NCBI RefSeq assembly: GCF_014349155.1 | Contig: NZ_JACSIT010000153.1 | Span: 62,001-126,000, forward strand | DNA length: 64,000 nt | Reading direction: 5' to 3' | Origin: Neolewinella lacunae | GTDB taxonomy: Bacteria; Bacteroidota; Bacteroidia; Chitinophagales; Saprospiraceae | Shown here: piece by piece, positions 8,003-16,122 of the stretch | Numbering within the stretch: position 1 is the first letter of the stretch | Layout: each line of letters starts with the position of its first letter | Position numbers and translations under genes: made by a program | Notes under the pieces: model-generated | Told to the model about the DNA's origin: nothing | Database searches by the model: none | Seen by the model: the letters and a program-made list of their open reading frames with translations, nothing else

Positions 8003-8596
8003 GTGCAACACTATGCCCTGACGGGAAATATTGGCTCCGGAAAAACGACGGTGGCACGGGAATTTGCCCGCCTCGGCGTGCCCGTGTACTACGCCGACGC
8101 CGCCGCACGCCGCCTGATGACGGAAGATGCCCAGCTGCGGGCCGACCTAACGGCCGCTTTCGGGCCAGGCACTTACCTGCCCGACGGGCAACTCGACCGG
8201 GCCCGCCTGGCGGCAGAGGTCTTTCAGAACGATGCGGCTCTGGAACAACTCAACGGCCTGGTTCACCCCGCCGTGCACCGCGACGCCGCCCGCTGGCGCA
8301 CCACCCAGAACGCTCCCTACACGCTCTACGAAGCCGCCATCGTGCTGGAGCTGGGCCGGCAAGCCGATTTTGCCGGTGTCATCGTAGTGGTCGCCCCGGA
8401 AGCCATCCGCCGCCAGCGCGTCATGGCCCGCGACGGTGCCAGCGCCGAACAATTCGCCGCCCGCGCCGCCAAACAGTGGCCCGACGACAAAAAAAGCGCC
8501 GCCGCAGACTTCCGCATCCTCAACGATGGCCACCATTTGTTGTTACCACAAATACTTACGCTGCACCAGCAACTCCTGGACCGTGCCGCTGGCTGA
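8003..8596 (+). CDS. coaE: Dephospho-CoA kinase
   Basis: Last step of coenzyme A synthesis: phosphorylates the 3'-OH of dephospho-CoA with ATP. The P-loop GNIGSGKT is at residues 8-15, the CoA-binding YADAAARRLM follows near 30, and LVHPAVH near 90 and ARDG near 137 match the lid and substrate regions. The length of 197 residues is typical. Translation begins at GTG 8003; no in-frame ATG precedes the P-loop. Confidence 0.94.
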   Translation: MQHYALTGNIGSGKTTVAREFARLGVPVYYADAAARRLMTEDAQLRADLTAAFGPGTYLPDGQLDRARLAAEVFQNDAALEQLNGLVHPAVHRDAARWRTTQNAPYTLYEAAIVLELGRQADFAGVIVVVAPEAIRRQRVMARDGASAEQFAARAAKQWPDDKKSAAADFRILNDGHHLLLPQILTLHQQLLDRAAG

Positions 8597-8630
8597 ACAA
8601 CCCGCTGATTAACCAAATAACCCAACGGTT

Positions 8631-9770
8631 TTGCCGACCAAATTTACGCCCCTTTCCTGCCCCATCCTGCGGACAATCGACGACGAATGGCTGCTCTCCG
8701 GCCAGCGCGACCTGACGAATACGACCCTGGTGGACATTGACCTCCGGGAGGTGACCCTGAACTGGGAAGCCCTGAAGGTTGACGAAAGCACCCTCTTCAT
8801 CGGCTGTATCCTGCCCCTGGCCACGGAGATGGCGCTGCGACAGCGAGGGGCCAACTTCCTGAGTGCCCCCACTACCCTGCCCTACCGCCCCCTGCGCCGC
8901 AACCTCTACGTCTGGCGGGAACTAATGGCGGGTTACGACCCGGAAAACGACGAAAGTCTGGACCTCCGGATCTACCAGCATTTCGAGTATTCCAAGTACT
9001 GCCCCAACATCAACGAAGCCCTCTGGCAGCGCCTTCACGACTTCAGCATTGACGAGGGGCTGCGCCGGCTGATCGACTTCCGTCCCAACGGCCTGCCCCG
9101 CCGTAAAACGGTGGGTTTCATGGGAGGGCACGGCACTTCGCGGACTTCACCCGATTACGCCCGCAGCCTGCGCACCGCCAAGCTGCTGACCGAGGCGGGT
9201 TACTTTATCATCTCCGGTGGAGGACCGGGCATCATGGAGGCCGCCAACCTCGGAGCTTACCTGGCGGGTTGCAGCGAAAGCGACCTCGAATGGGTGTTGG
9301 AATCCCTGGCCACGGCACCAAAATACACCGACCCGGGCTTCCAGACTGCGGCTTACCGCATCCTCGATCGCTTCCCCGACGGAGCCGAAAGCCTCGCCAT
9401 TCCCACCTGGTTCTACGGCCACGAGCCCAGCAACCTGTTTGCTACCTACATCGCCAAATACTTCAGCAACAGCATCCGCGAAGACACCCTGCTGGCCATT
9501 GCCCTCTACGGCATCGTTTACGCCCCGGGCAGTGCAGGGACCACCCAGGAAATCTTCATGGACGCTACCCAAAACCACTACGGAACCTTCGGTTACGTCA
9601 GCCCGATGGTCTTTTTGGGCACCGCCCGCTACACCGAGGAAACCCAGCTTTTCCCCCTTCTCCAGCAACTCGCCGCAGGCAAGGCCTACGCCGATTACCT
9701 GTTTTTGACCGATGATCCGCGGGAAGTCCTTACTTTTATCGATGAACACGGCCCTCTTCTACTGAGTTAA
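8631..9770 (+). CDS. LOG-family (lysine decarboxylase-like) Rossmann protein
   Basis: Contains the LOG signature GGGPGIMEAA at residues 196-205 and the second motif PGSAGTTQE near 312, which in characterised members form the nucleotide 5'-monophosphate phosphoribohydrolase active site. The N-terminal 150 residues are an extension not present in short LOG proteins, as in PpnN-like longer members. It starts with TTG at 8631, 34 bases after coaE, and is read in the same direction as coaE and the next lipoprotein gene. The substrate cannot be assigned. Confidence 0.85.
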   Translation: MPTKFTPLSCPILRTIDDEWLLSGQRDLTNTTLVDIDLREVTLNWEALKVDESTLFIGCILPLATEMALRQRGANFLSAPTTLPYRPLRRNLYVWRELMAGYDPENDESLDLRIYQHFEYSKYCPNINEALWQRLHDFSIDEGLRRLIDFRPNGLPRRKTVGFMGGHGTSRTSPDYARSLRTAKLLTEAGYFIISGGGPGIMEAANLGAYLAGCSESDLEWVLESLATAPKYTDPGFQTAAYRILDRFPDGAESLAIPTWFYGHEPSNLFATYIAKYFSNSIREDTLLAIALYGIVYAPGSAGTTQEIFMDATQNHYGTFGYVSPMVFLGTARYTEETQLFPLLQQLAAGKAYADYLFLTDDPREVLTFIDEHGPLLLS

Positions 9771-9780
9771 TTACTATACC

Positions 9781-10437
9781 ATGCGCAGCTTTCTTCTCCT
9801 CCTTTCGCTGACCCTGCTCGTATCTTGTTCCACAATGGACAAGGCGGGAAAACCAGGGACTGCCGCAGCCCGGGCCCAAACCGCTGACGCCCTGCCCACC
9901 GGCCTCGAAGGCCCCGCGTACGATCCCAGCAAAAGCCCCGTGCCAATGACGGCCAGCACCGTGCTGCCTAAACCTCCGGGCAGCGAGATCACCGCCACCG
10001 TAGAAGGTCCCAGCGCCTACGGACAGACTTCCGCCGTTCCCAGCGCCTACGGGAGCGCACCTGCCCAGGAAGCCAAAAGCGGGGCCGCGCCCGCTACCTA
10101 CCAGCAATTGGCTGCCCAGGACCCCGCGCCCGTTGCCGTTGCCAGCAACCTGGCCGGCCTGTGGGTCAATACCGCCGATGAGCAGGAGGTCGTGGAATTT
10201 ACCACCGATCATTACGCTACTTACTACGAAGGGCAACTGCTCGTACAGGAGCCCATGACCTACCACAGTACCTGCCCCGCAGACTGCAACAATGGCGAAG
10301 CTTTAGAGATTGCCTGCTTCAGCATCAGTGGCCCGGCGGGAACGGACTGCTACGGCATCATTCGCCTTACCCCCGAGATTCTGGAGTTGAGTATGCTCGG
10401 CGTCAGTACCGAAACCATCGTGTACCGCAAGCAGTAA
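9781..10437 (+). CDS. Lipoprotein of unknown function
   Basis: A 218-residue protein with a lipoprotein signal peptide: a hydrophobic stretch at 4-14 and the lipobox LVSC with Cys 16. A low-complexity Pro/Ala/Ser/Thr linker containing two copies of the GPSAYG/VPSAYG motif runs to about residue 115. The C-terminal 90 residues form a small folded domain (GLWVNTADEQEVVEFTTDHYATYYEGQ) with three or four Cys (CPADCNNGEALEIACF) that could make disulfides. The lipocalin-like pattern of strand spacing is only suggestive. Confidence 0.8.
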   Translation: MRSFLLLLSLTLLVSCSTMDKAGKPGTAAARAQTADALPTGLEGPAYDPSKSPVPMTASTVLPKPPGSEITATVEGPSAYGQTSAVPSAYGSAPAQEAKSGAAPATYQQLAAQDPAPVAVASNLAGLWVNTADEQEVVEFTTDHYATYYEGQLLVQEPMTYHSTCPADCNNGEALEIACFSISGPAGTDCYGIIRLTPEILELSMLGVSTETIVYRKQ

Positions 10438-10508
10438 TTTCCGGATTTTCCAGTTTTACCCCATCTTGTGCCGGAGTGGGACCAGTGATTGAGCCCACGG
10501 CAATTTGC

Positions 10509-11171
10509 ATGAAGCACATGGCTACTCCTACGGTTGAAAACTACCTGAAAACGTTGCTGGCCCTGGCCGAAGACGGTGGGCAAGTCAGCCTCTCCGACCT
10601 GAGCAAGTCGTTGGGAGTCAGTACCCCCTCGGCCAACAATATGGTAAAGAAGCTGAGCGAACGCGGCCTGGTGGAATACCAAAAATACCGCCCCCTGGCC
10701 CTTACCCCCGCCGGCCGGCAGGAGGCCGCGCTCATTGTCCGCAAGCACCGCCTGACCGAAATGTTTCTGGTGGAGCAGATGGGCTTTGGCTGGGAGGAGG
10801 TTCATCCCATCGCCGAGCAGATCGAGCACGTCAAAAGCCCCGCCTTTTTTGCCCGGATGGATGAGTTGATGGGCTTCCCCACCACCGATCCCCACGGCTC
10901 CCCGATCCCCGACGCTGAAGGCAATTTATCTCCCGAGAAACGCCAGCGGCTTTCCGACTGTGCCGAAGGACAAACGGCCGTAGTGACCGGCCTGGCCCAT
11001 TCTTCCAGCGATTTTCTTCTCTTGATGAACGACCGCAAGATCGCCCTGCAAACGGAAATTACCGTCCACCACCGCGCTCCTTTCGACGGTTCCCTGACCG
11101 TTTCTTACCCGGGGCACGAGCGCGTAGTGCTCAGCAAAACGGTGGGCGATTGCATCCTGGTGGATGCGTAA
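10509..11171 (+). CDS. DtxR/MntR-family metal-dependent transcriptional regulator
   Basis: N-terminal winged helix-turn-helix (VENYLKTLLALAEDGGQVSLSDLSKSLGVSTPSANNMVKKLSERGLVEY), followed by the metal-binding and dimerisation domain with HRLTEMFLVEQMGFGWEEVHPIAEQIEHV, carrying the conserved Glu and His ligands, and a C-terminal FeoA/SH3-like part. It would sense Mn or Fe and repress uptake genes. The frame opens at 10476, but the ATG at 10509 or 10518 fits the family. It is convergent with the respiratory operon. Confidence 0.9.
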   Translation: MKHMATPTVENYLKTLLALAEDGGQVSLSDLSKSLGVSTPSANNMVKKLSERGLVEYQKYRPLALTPAGRQEAALIVRKHRLTEMFLVEQMGFGWEEVHPIAEQIEHVKSPAFFARMDELMGFPTTDPHGSPIPDAEGNLSPEKRQRLSDCAEGQTAVVTGLAHSSSDFLLLMNDRKIALQTEITVHHRAPFDGSLTVSYPGHERVVLSKTVGDCILVDA

Positions 11172-11203
11172 ATCCCTTCCAGGAACAGGCAAATACCTGG
11201 GTT

Positions 11204-11458
11204 CTATTCGCCGATTTCCGCCAGTTCATCAGCCTCCTTCTTACGGTTGCGCCACCACAGAAAGGCGACTGTACCGATCAGCAGGTAGGGCATAAAAAAC
11301 AGATAAAGGATACCGTTATTGAGGCCGCGGCCTTCGGTCCCCCCGTTGGCCAGGTTGCTTTCGGCCGTAGCCCGGCACATGGGGCACTGGGCCAGGAGTT
11401 CTCCGCCGCCCAACAGCAGCAACACCACAACGGTGATTAACAGAACGGAATGCTTCAT
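11204..11458 (-). CDS. Small CPMC-containing membrane protein at the end of the oxidase cluster
   Basis: An 84-residue protein with a signal-like hydrophobic segment (3-22), a CPMC motif at residues 25-28 directly after it, and a second helix (50-70). A CxxC pair on the outer face of the membrane, in last position of a cytochrome oxidase gene cluster, suggests a role in redox or metal handling during oxidase assembly. That role is inferred only from position and motif. I do not recognise a named family. Confidence 0.75.
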   Translation of the reverse strand: MKHSVLLITVVVLLLLGGGELLAQCPMCRATAESNLANGGTEGRGLNNGILYLFFMPYLLIGTVAFLWWRNRKKEADELAEIGE

Positions 11459-11485
11459 GGCTATTTTTTTAAGTTAAGGCAAAGC

Positions 11486-11503
11486 GGGCGCTGACGCAGG
11501 TGC
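11486..11503 (+). repeat. Dispersed 18-bp motif
   Basis: GGGCGCTGACGCAGGTGC, then AGGGTTTGGGGACAAAGGA. Between the small CPMC gene and the DUF420 gene. Confidence 0.8.
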
Positions 11504-11522
11504 AGGGTTTGGGGACAAAGGA

Positions 11523-12125
11523 TCAGGGATAGTAATTGCGCAGCATCAGGTACACCACCGGCCCCGTAATGGCTACGTAAAGCCACAGCGGCCAAACGAT
11601 GCGCGCCATCTGCCGGTGGAGGGTGTACTTCCCGACCAGGGCCCGCACTGCTGTCAACAAAATAAAGGGCAAAAGGATGCCGGCCAGCGTAATGTGGGTC
11701 AGCAAAATCACCAGATAGACCGTTCGCATGGATCCCGCAGCGGCCAATTCCGTCACGGAGAGGATGCCGTCGTGGTCTAGGTCGCCATACTTTACCTCGG
11801 GCGTAGTGAAGTGGTAAACCACGTAGCATAGGAGAAAGAGGACGGACAGCCCGAGGGCCGCGAAATTGGCATTGCGGTGGCGCAGGACTTCCTTGCGCTT
11901 AATGAAAATCAGCGACAAGACCAGCGCCACACCCGTCAGCGCATTCAGGGCAGCGTTGACGGCGGGCAGGTAGCCAACGTCCCAACCCTCGGGAACGGGC
12001 AGCTTGTACTGCCGCATGACGCCCACGAGTAGGAGCACGGCCGCTGATACGACCCAGACCGCAATCTTGAGTCCTTTTTCGCTGCCGGGGTAAGCGGGAA
12101 GCTGGGGGTAAGATCTTTCGACCAT
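11523..12125 (-). CDS. DUF420 membrane protein (CtaM-like oxidase assembly factor) with an inserted EF-hand loop
   Basis: Four or five helices and the DUF420 pattern (LPAVNAALNALTGVALVLSL, KEVLRHRNANFAAL, LLTHITLAGILLPFILLTAVRAL). In Bacillus the DUF420 protein CtaM is needed for an active aa3 oxidase, which fits the position after the oxidase subunits. Between two helices, where the relatives I know have a short Gly-rich turn, this protein has DLDHDGILSVTE at residues 115-126, a perfect 12-residue EF-hand loop with Asp at 1, 3 and 5, Gly at 6 and Glu at 12. It starts two bases after the upstream gene. Confidence 0.88.
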   Translation of the reverse strand: MVERSYPQLPAYPGSEKGLKIAVWVVSAAVLLLVGVMRQYKLPVPEGWDVGYLPAVNAALNALTGVALVLSLIFIKRKEVLRHRNANFAALGLSVLFLLCYVVYHFTTPEVKYGDLDHDGILSVTELAAAGSMRTVYLVILLTHITLAGILLPFILLTAVRALVGKYTLHRQMARIVWPLWLYVAITGPVVYLMLRNYYP

Positions 12126-12127
12126 GG

Positions 12128-12772
12128 CTACAGTTCTTTCTTTCTTTCTACAATAATGTCCGCCTTTTCGGGCAGGGGAATGATCAGGGAAATTAATTGT
12201 ACGAGGCCGATGGTTTGCTGTCGGTCGGCCAGGTCGTAGTGCTTCACAATCGTCAGGGAACTATCGACCAGGGCAACGATGGGCATTTCGCCCGCCTGCC
12301 CGCTGCCCGGTAAAGGGAGTGCAAAATCCCGGGCCGTTTGATTAAAAGCCGCAGCATCCGCCGCAAGGAAGCTGAGCATCGGCGAGAGCGGCAAATTGTA
12401 GGTCAGGGCAAATTCCGTTGCCGTGGCCGAAGGGTCGTCCCCCTTTACCAGGGTCGTGAAATAGAGGTTCGGACTATCGGCAAACTGCTGGTACACGCTA
12501 TCCAGCATCTTCCCGTACTGCTGCGTGGCCCGTGACTGGCTGGGATCAAGCCACCCCACCACCGTCATCGCCCCCCGCAATTCCTCGGGTAGCTTTCCGC
12601 GCACGGGGGTAAGTCCACCCAGGTCCGGCATGGTACCATATGCCCCCTGGGCCAGGATGGCTTCTTTGCGATAGGCGTAACCCTGCGAAAGGTAGTAGTA
12701 AGAAATTGCCGGAAGCCCGATCAGCATAAAGAGCACAATCAGCGTACCCCCTATTTTATTCCATTTTGCCAT
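12128..12772 (-). CDS. Sco-like membrane-anchored protein lacking the copper cysteines
   Basis: A 214-residue protein with one N-terminal helix (about 7-27) and a periplasmic domain of thioredoxin/Sco size. In many Bacteroidota a Sco1/SenC copper chaperone lies at this place in the oxidase cluster. Here the expected CxxxC is missing, and I see no Cys in the whole domain. The frame extends upstream to 12928, but the ATG at 12772 begins the membrane anchor and is preceded by a TACCTTTG box. The Sco relationship is inferred from position and fold-size only. Confidence 0.75.
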   Translation of the reverse strand: MAKWNKIGGTLIVLFMLIGLPAISYYYLSQGYAYRKEAILAQGAYGTMPDLGGLTPVRGKLPEELRGAMTVVGWLDPSQSRATQQYGKMLDSVYQQFADSPNLYFTTLVKGDDPSATATEFALTYNLPLSPMLSFLAADAAAFNQTARDFALPLPGSGQAGEMPIVALVDSSLTIVKHYDLADRQQTIGLVQLISLIIPLPEKADIIVERKKEL

Positions 12773-12789
12773 GCGATAAATGTTAGCTG

Positions 12790-12797
12790 CAAAGGTA
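12790..12797 (-). promoter_or_regulatory. Candidate -7 box TACCTTTG
   Basis: TACCTTTG on the minus strand fits the Bacteroidota -7 consensus TAnnTTTG and lies 18 bases before the ATG at 12772. No clear -33 TTG is present, so this is weak. It would give the assembly-factor genes their own transcript. Confidence 0.35.
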
Positions 12798-12975
12798 ACC
12801 CCCGGGAATCCCCCCGGATCACGGTAGAAGAAAATTTGACGAAAATGAAGCATCCGGCCTTCCTGCGCTGCCAATGAAGCTCCGCCCGCAGATGAAGGCA
12901 ATGCCAAAAAAATGTCGCCGGAAGGCACACTGGCCCGCCGACGACATTTTCCAAAAGCAGTGGTGCGGAAGAAGT

Positions 12976-13401
12976 TTATCCGTTGGTCAGGTCACCTTCC
13001 GGGGTAAGGGTACCTACGGGACTTTCCGAAGCGGGTTCTGCTTTGATTTCCATCCGGTTGCGTTCGTTGACCGTTTCGCGGTTGCCTTTCCAGGCGTCAC
13101 CTTCGTAAAAGAAAGCGATAACGGCCCAAACGAGTAGGATCATCGGCAGCAGTACGGTCATTGCCAGGCCACGCACTTCGTAGGCCATGTGCATGAATTC
13201 GTAAATGATGAAGTAGGCCTTGTAGATGGAAAGAATGATGATGGCCAGGGAGGCAATGATGAACAGCCAACCCATGCCTTCGGCCCATTCAGCGGCTTTC
13301 ATCAGGGAGAGGAAAACCTCGGCCAGGGTAACGGCCGCCAGAAGGCCCAGGCCTTTCCAGACGGCTTTTTTAGAATCTTCGTAGCTAGCGTGTGACGCCA
13401 T
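12976..13401 (-). CDS. Cytochrome c oxidase subunit IV (prokaryotic type)
   Basis: Three hydrophobic helices in the first 105 residues and the family pattern (WKGLGLLAAVTLAEVFLSL, IILSIYKAYFIIYEFMHMAYE). This small accessory subunit stabilises the heme-copper oxidase. A hydrophilic tail of about 35 residues is rich in Glu and Pro. It is encoded 49 bases after the long subunit III gene. Confidence 0.88.
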   Translation of the reverse strand: MASHASYEDSKKAVWKGLGLLAAVTLAEVFLSLMKAAEWAEGMGWLFIIASLAIIILSIYKAYFIIYEFMHMAYEVRGLAMTVLLPMILLVWAVIAFFYEGDAWKGNRETVNERNRMEIKAEPASESPVGTLTPEGDLTNG

Positions 13402-13450
13402 GGTAGTATGCTTTGAGCAAGCCTGCGGGGGAACGAAGGCTGCGGAGAAT

Positions 13451-14419
13451 TTAGAGGAGGTAAAATACTAGGAATACAAAGACCCAAACCAGGTCGACGA
13501 AGTGCCAGTAGAGACCGATTTTTTCCACCATCTCGTACCCATTCTGACGAGCGACGTAAACGCCGCTCCCCGCGTTGATGAGGATGATGAGCAGGAAGAT
13601 CACTCCGGTAAATACGTGGAAACCGTGGAAACCCGTGATGCCGAAGAACAGGGCACCGAAGGCCGACGGACCAAATGCCTGGGTTTTCACCTGCCCCTGA
13701 TCGTAGCCGTCCTGCACCAGATATTTGCGGTGGATGTACCCTTCGTCGTCGATTTGGAAGCCGGCGTAATCGCCTGGAGTAGTGGGATACTCGAAGTGGT
13801 CCTCCCCTGCGTGGCCCTCCCCGTGGGAAGCACCCGCCATGTGGAGCAGATAAGTTTCACCTTCTTCCACCGCTTCGTCCGTAGGCTCACCCGTCTCGGG
13901 GTCGAGGTAGACGCCGTTTTCGGTGTAGGTACCGAAGGGGTTGGTGGTGACGGACATGTGCTCGACGTTGATCAGGTTGTTCCATTCCCAGGCCTGGCAG
14001 CCCAGGAAGCCTGCACCGCCCAAAACGGTAAGCAACATCCAGAACACAACGCCCCGCTTATTCTCCCGCGCACCTTCCTGTACCGCCCGGACCATCGTGC
14101 CAGAGCTGATAATGAGCAGGAACGACATGAACGTTACGAAAATCAGGGGAGCTTCACCGCCGGGAAACATCTCATGAATACCGAAGGGTGCCGTAGCAAA
14201 TACCTTATCGGGTACCGGCCAGCTCGGGCTGCTGAAGCGCAGCGTACCGTATGCAATAAGGAAGCCAGCAAAGGTGAAGGCGTCAGACAGCAGAAAGTAC
14301 CACATCATCAGTTTCCCGTAGGAAACCTCAAAGGGTTTCTTGTCACCGCCTTCCCAGCTGCTTTCGTGGTCGTGGTGATCGTGCTCTTCCGCGACTAAGA
14401 TGTCCGTTTTTTCGGCCAT
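13451..14419 (-). CDS. ctaE: Cytochrome c oxidase subunit III (long form)
   Basis: Seven-helix-type subunit III of the aa3 oxidase. Typical segments are YGKLMMWYFLLSDAFTFAGFL, ISSGTMVRAVQEGARENKRG and the C-terminal TGFHGFHVFTGVIFLLIILI and GLYWHFVDLVWVFVFLVFYLL with the conserved His and Trp. An unusual hydrophilic insertion of about 90 residues (roughly 145-235, rich in Glu, Gly, His and Asp) sits between two helices. A second, shorter subunit III paralogue lies just upstream, an arrangement common in Bacteroidota. Confidence 0.93.
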   Translation of the reverse strand: MAEKTDILVAEEHDHHDHESSWEGGDKKPFEVSYGKLMMWYFLLSDAFTFAGFLIAYGTLRFSSPSWPVPDKVFATAPFGIHEMFPGGEAPLIFVTFMSFLLIISSGTMVRAVQEGARENKRGVVFWMLLTVLGGAGFLGCQAWEWNNLINVEHMSVTTNPFGTYTENGVYLDPETGEPTDEAVEEGETYLLHMAGASHGEGHAGEDHFEYPTTPGDYAGFQIDDEGYIHRKYLVQDGYDQGQVKTQAFGPSAFGALFFGITGFHGFHVFTGVIFLLIILINAGSGVYVARQNGYEMVEKIGLYWHFVDLVWVFVFLVFYLL

Positions 14420-14496
14420 GATTGCGTGTTTTAAATACCAGGTGGTTGTGTTACCGTTTCCCGCCGGGGAACCGGGTGTTCTTTTATTTGGAAGGG

Positions 14497-15087
14497 TTAA
14501 CGTTGCAGGCTCAGGAAGACGATGAGGTATATCCAGAGCACATCAACGAAGTGCCAGTAAGTCATGGTCAGTTCCAGGCGCAGCTTTCTGGCCGGGGTGA
14601 CCCGTAGAGGGCGTATAAAAGCCATGGCCAGTGCTACTCCCAGGACTGCAATCCCCGCCAGCACGTGGGCGGCGTGCAGCCCACTGATGGCGTAGATGAA
14701 ATCTCCCGAAGGATTGATCGTCAGCGGCACCCCTTCGGCAGCTAATTGCTCCCAGCCCAGGTACTGCATGATGACGAAAGCAAAGCCCAACAGAAAGGTA
14801 ATGGATAACCAGGCTTTGTACGCACCGCCTGCCTCCCGTTTGAAGGCAGCAAAAGCAGCGTGCAAAGTTAGGCTACTGCCAACGATGACCAAAGTGTTGA
14901 TGTAGAAAATTGAAGGGATGGAAAACTCCAGCCAGTTGCCCGCCGCCCTGCGCACAATGTACGCGCTGGTCAGGGCGGTAAACATCATGGTAAGGCTAAC
15001 CAAACCGACCCAGAGGGCCAGTTTCTTAGGGTGAATCTTGTTGCGCCGGGTGGCGATGTCTACTTGTTGTTTTACTACAGTTTCCAT
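14497..15087 (-). CDS. Heme-copper oxidase subunit III (short paralogue)
   Basis: A 196-residue five-helix subunit III: IHPKKLALWVGLVSLTMMFTALTSAYIVRRAAG, FILGFAFVIMQYLGW-like (FLLGFAFVIMQYLGWEQL), then SGLHAAHVLAGIAVL and LTMTYWHFVDVLWIYLIVFLSL with the conserved HxxH-type His. It is shorter than its neighbour because it lacks the first two helices. It begins four bases after the ctaB stop, so the genes are translationally linked. Confidence 0.9.
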   Translation of the reverse strand: METVVKQQVDIATRRNKIHPKKLALWVGLVSLTMMFTALTSAYIVRRAAGNWLEFSIPSIFYINTLVIVGSSLTLHAAFAAFKREAGGAYKAWLSITFLLGFAFVIMQYLGWEQLAAEGVPLTINPSGDFIYAISGLHAAHVLAGIAVLGVALAMAFIRPLRVTPARKLRLELTMTYWHFVDVLWIYLIVFLSLQR

Positions 15088-15091
15088 GCAC

Positions 15092-16006
15092 TTACAAAAT
15101 TAAAAATTGACGCCCCAGCCAAAAAGCGGTAAACGCCAGCGGCAGATAAGCGAACGAAAAGAACATCATCCCCAACGCGGTCTTCCGGGCCGGCGCGGCG
15201 CGGAAAGCAAGGGCGAAACGCAGAAAGAAACCGGAAAGCAATACCACAAACACACTCGCCCAGAGGTTGGTGGCTCCCAGAAAGTGGGGCACCAGGGCCA
15301 GGGGAAGCAAAAGCGCAGCGGCCAGGACGGAATCCCGCCCCAACTTCTGCACGTCAACCTGGCCATCCTGCTCGGGAACCAGGCGGAAGCCCGCCCGCTT
15401 ATAATCATCAAAGCCCAGGTAACCAATGGCGTAGAAATGGGGCAGCTGCCAGAAAAACTGGATGGCGAAGAGCGTCAGGCCCAGGGAGGTAATGCCCTGC
15501 TCGGCAGCCGCACAGCCAATCAAGGCAGGTAAGGCACCAGGTATCGCCCCCACCAGCACCGCCACCGGGCCCACCCTTTTCAGCGGGGTATAAACAAAGG
15601 CATAGGAAATCAAAGACACCATACCGAGAAAGGCCGTCCAGGGATTGAACAACGCCAGCAGCGTAATACCGCCAATGCTGGAAAAACCCGCAATGAGCAA
15701 AGCATCACTCGTGGAAAGTCTCCCTTCAGCCAGGGGCCGGCGGCTGGTACGGACCATCATCCGGTCGTAGTCTTTTTCCAGAATTTCGTTCAGTACGTTG
15801 GCCGCCGCCGTGGTCAGGAACCCTCCGGAGGTCAGTACCAGAATGGCCCACCAGTTAATGCCCGCTCCTCCCAGCGCTACCAGGTAGGCCAGGACGGAGG
15901 AAAGCACCACCGTAGCGGACAAGCGGAATTTAACCAGCGCAGCAAAATCAGCTAGCTGCTGACTGATGCCGAAATCAATGGCCCGACTTGAAGTTTGCTC
16001 TTTCAC
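15092..16006 (-). CDS. ctaB: Protoheme IX farnesyltransferase (heme O synthase)
   Basis: UbiA-superfamily membrane prenyltransferase that adds farnesyl to protoheme IX, needed for heme A of the oxidase. The first Asp-rich motif is NEILEKDYDRMMVRTSRRPL near residue 75, and the second, YLGFDDYKRAGFRLVP, near 200. About eight helices. The length of 304 residues is normal. It lies between ctaD and the subunit III genes, and a strong hairpin precedes it. Confidence 0.95.
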   Translation of the reverse strand: MKEQTSSRAIDFGISQQLADFAALVKFRLSATVVLSSVLAYLVALGGAGINWWAILVLTSGGFLTTAAANVLNEILEKDYDRMMVRTSRRPLAEGRLSTSDALLIAGFSSIGGITLLALFNPWTAFLGMVSLISYAFVYTPLKRVGPVAVLVGAIPGALPALIGCAAAEQGITSLGLTLFAIQFFWQLPHFYAIGYLGFDDYKRAGFRLVPEQDGQVDVQKLGRDSVLAAALLLPLALVPHFLGATNLWASVFVVLLSGFFLRFALAFRAAPARKTALGMMFFSFAYLPLAFTAFWLGRQFLIL

Positions 16007-16035
16007 AGTTGGTGAACGCTAAGGCTGGTAAGAAA

Positions 16036-16077
16036 GCGACCCGTAATCCGCAGCAAGTGCTCCGTAGTACGGGTCGC
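16036..16077 (-). promoter_or_regulatory. Hairpin between ctaD and ctaB
   Basis: GCGACCCGTA at 16036-16045 pairs perfectly with TACGGGTCGC at 16068-16077. A second small hairpin follows at about 16092-16113. There is no T run, so this is more likely an RNA-processing or attenuating hairpin that sets different levels for oxidase subunit I and the genes behind it. Confidence 0.45.
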
Positions 16078-16122
16078 CTGAAATGGCTGTCCGGGAAGAT
16101 TCCTCCTCCCGGCGCCGGTGAT

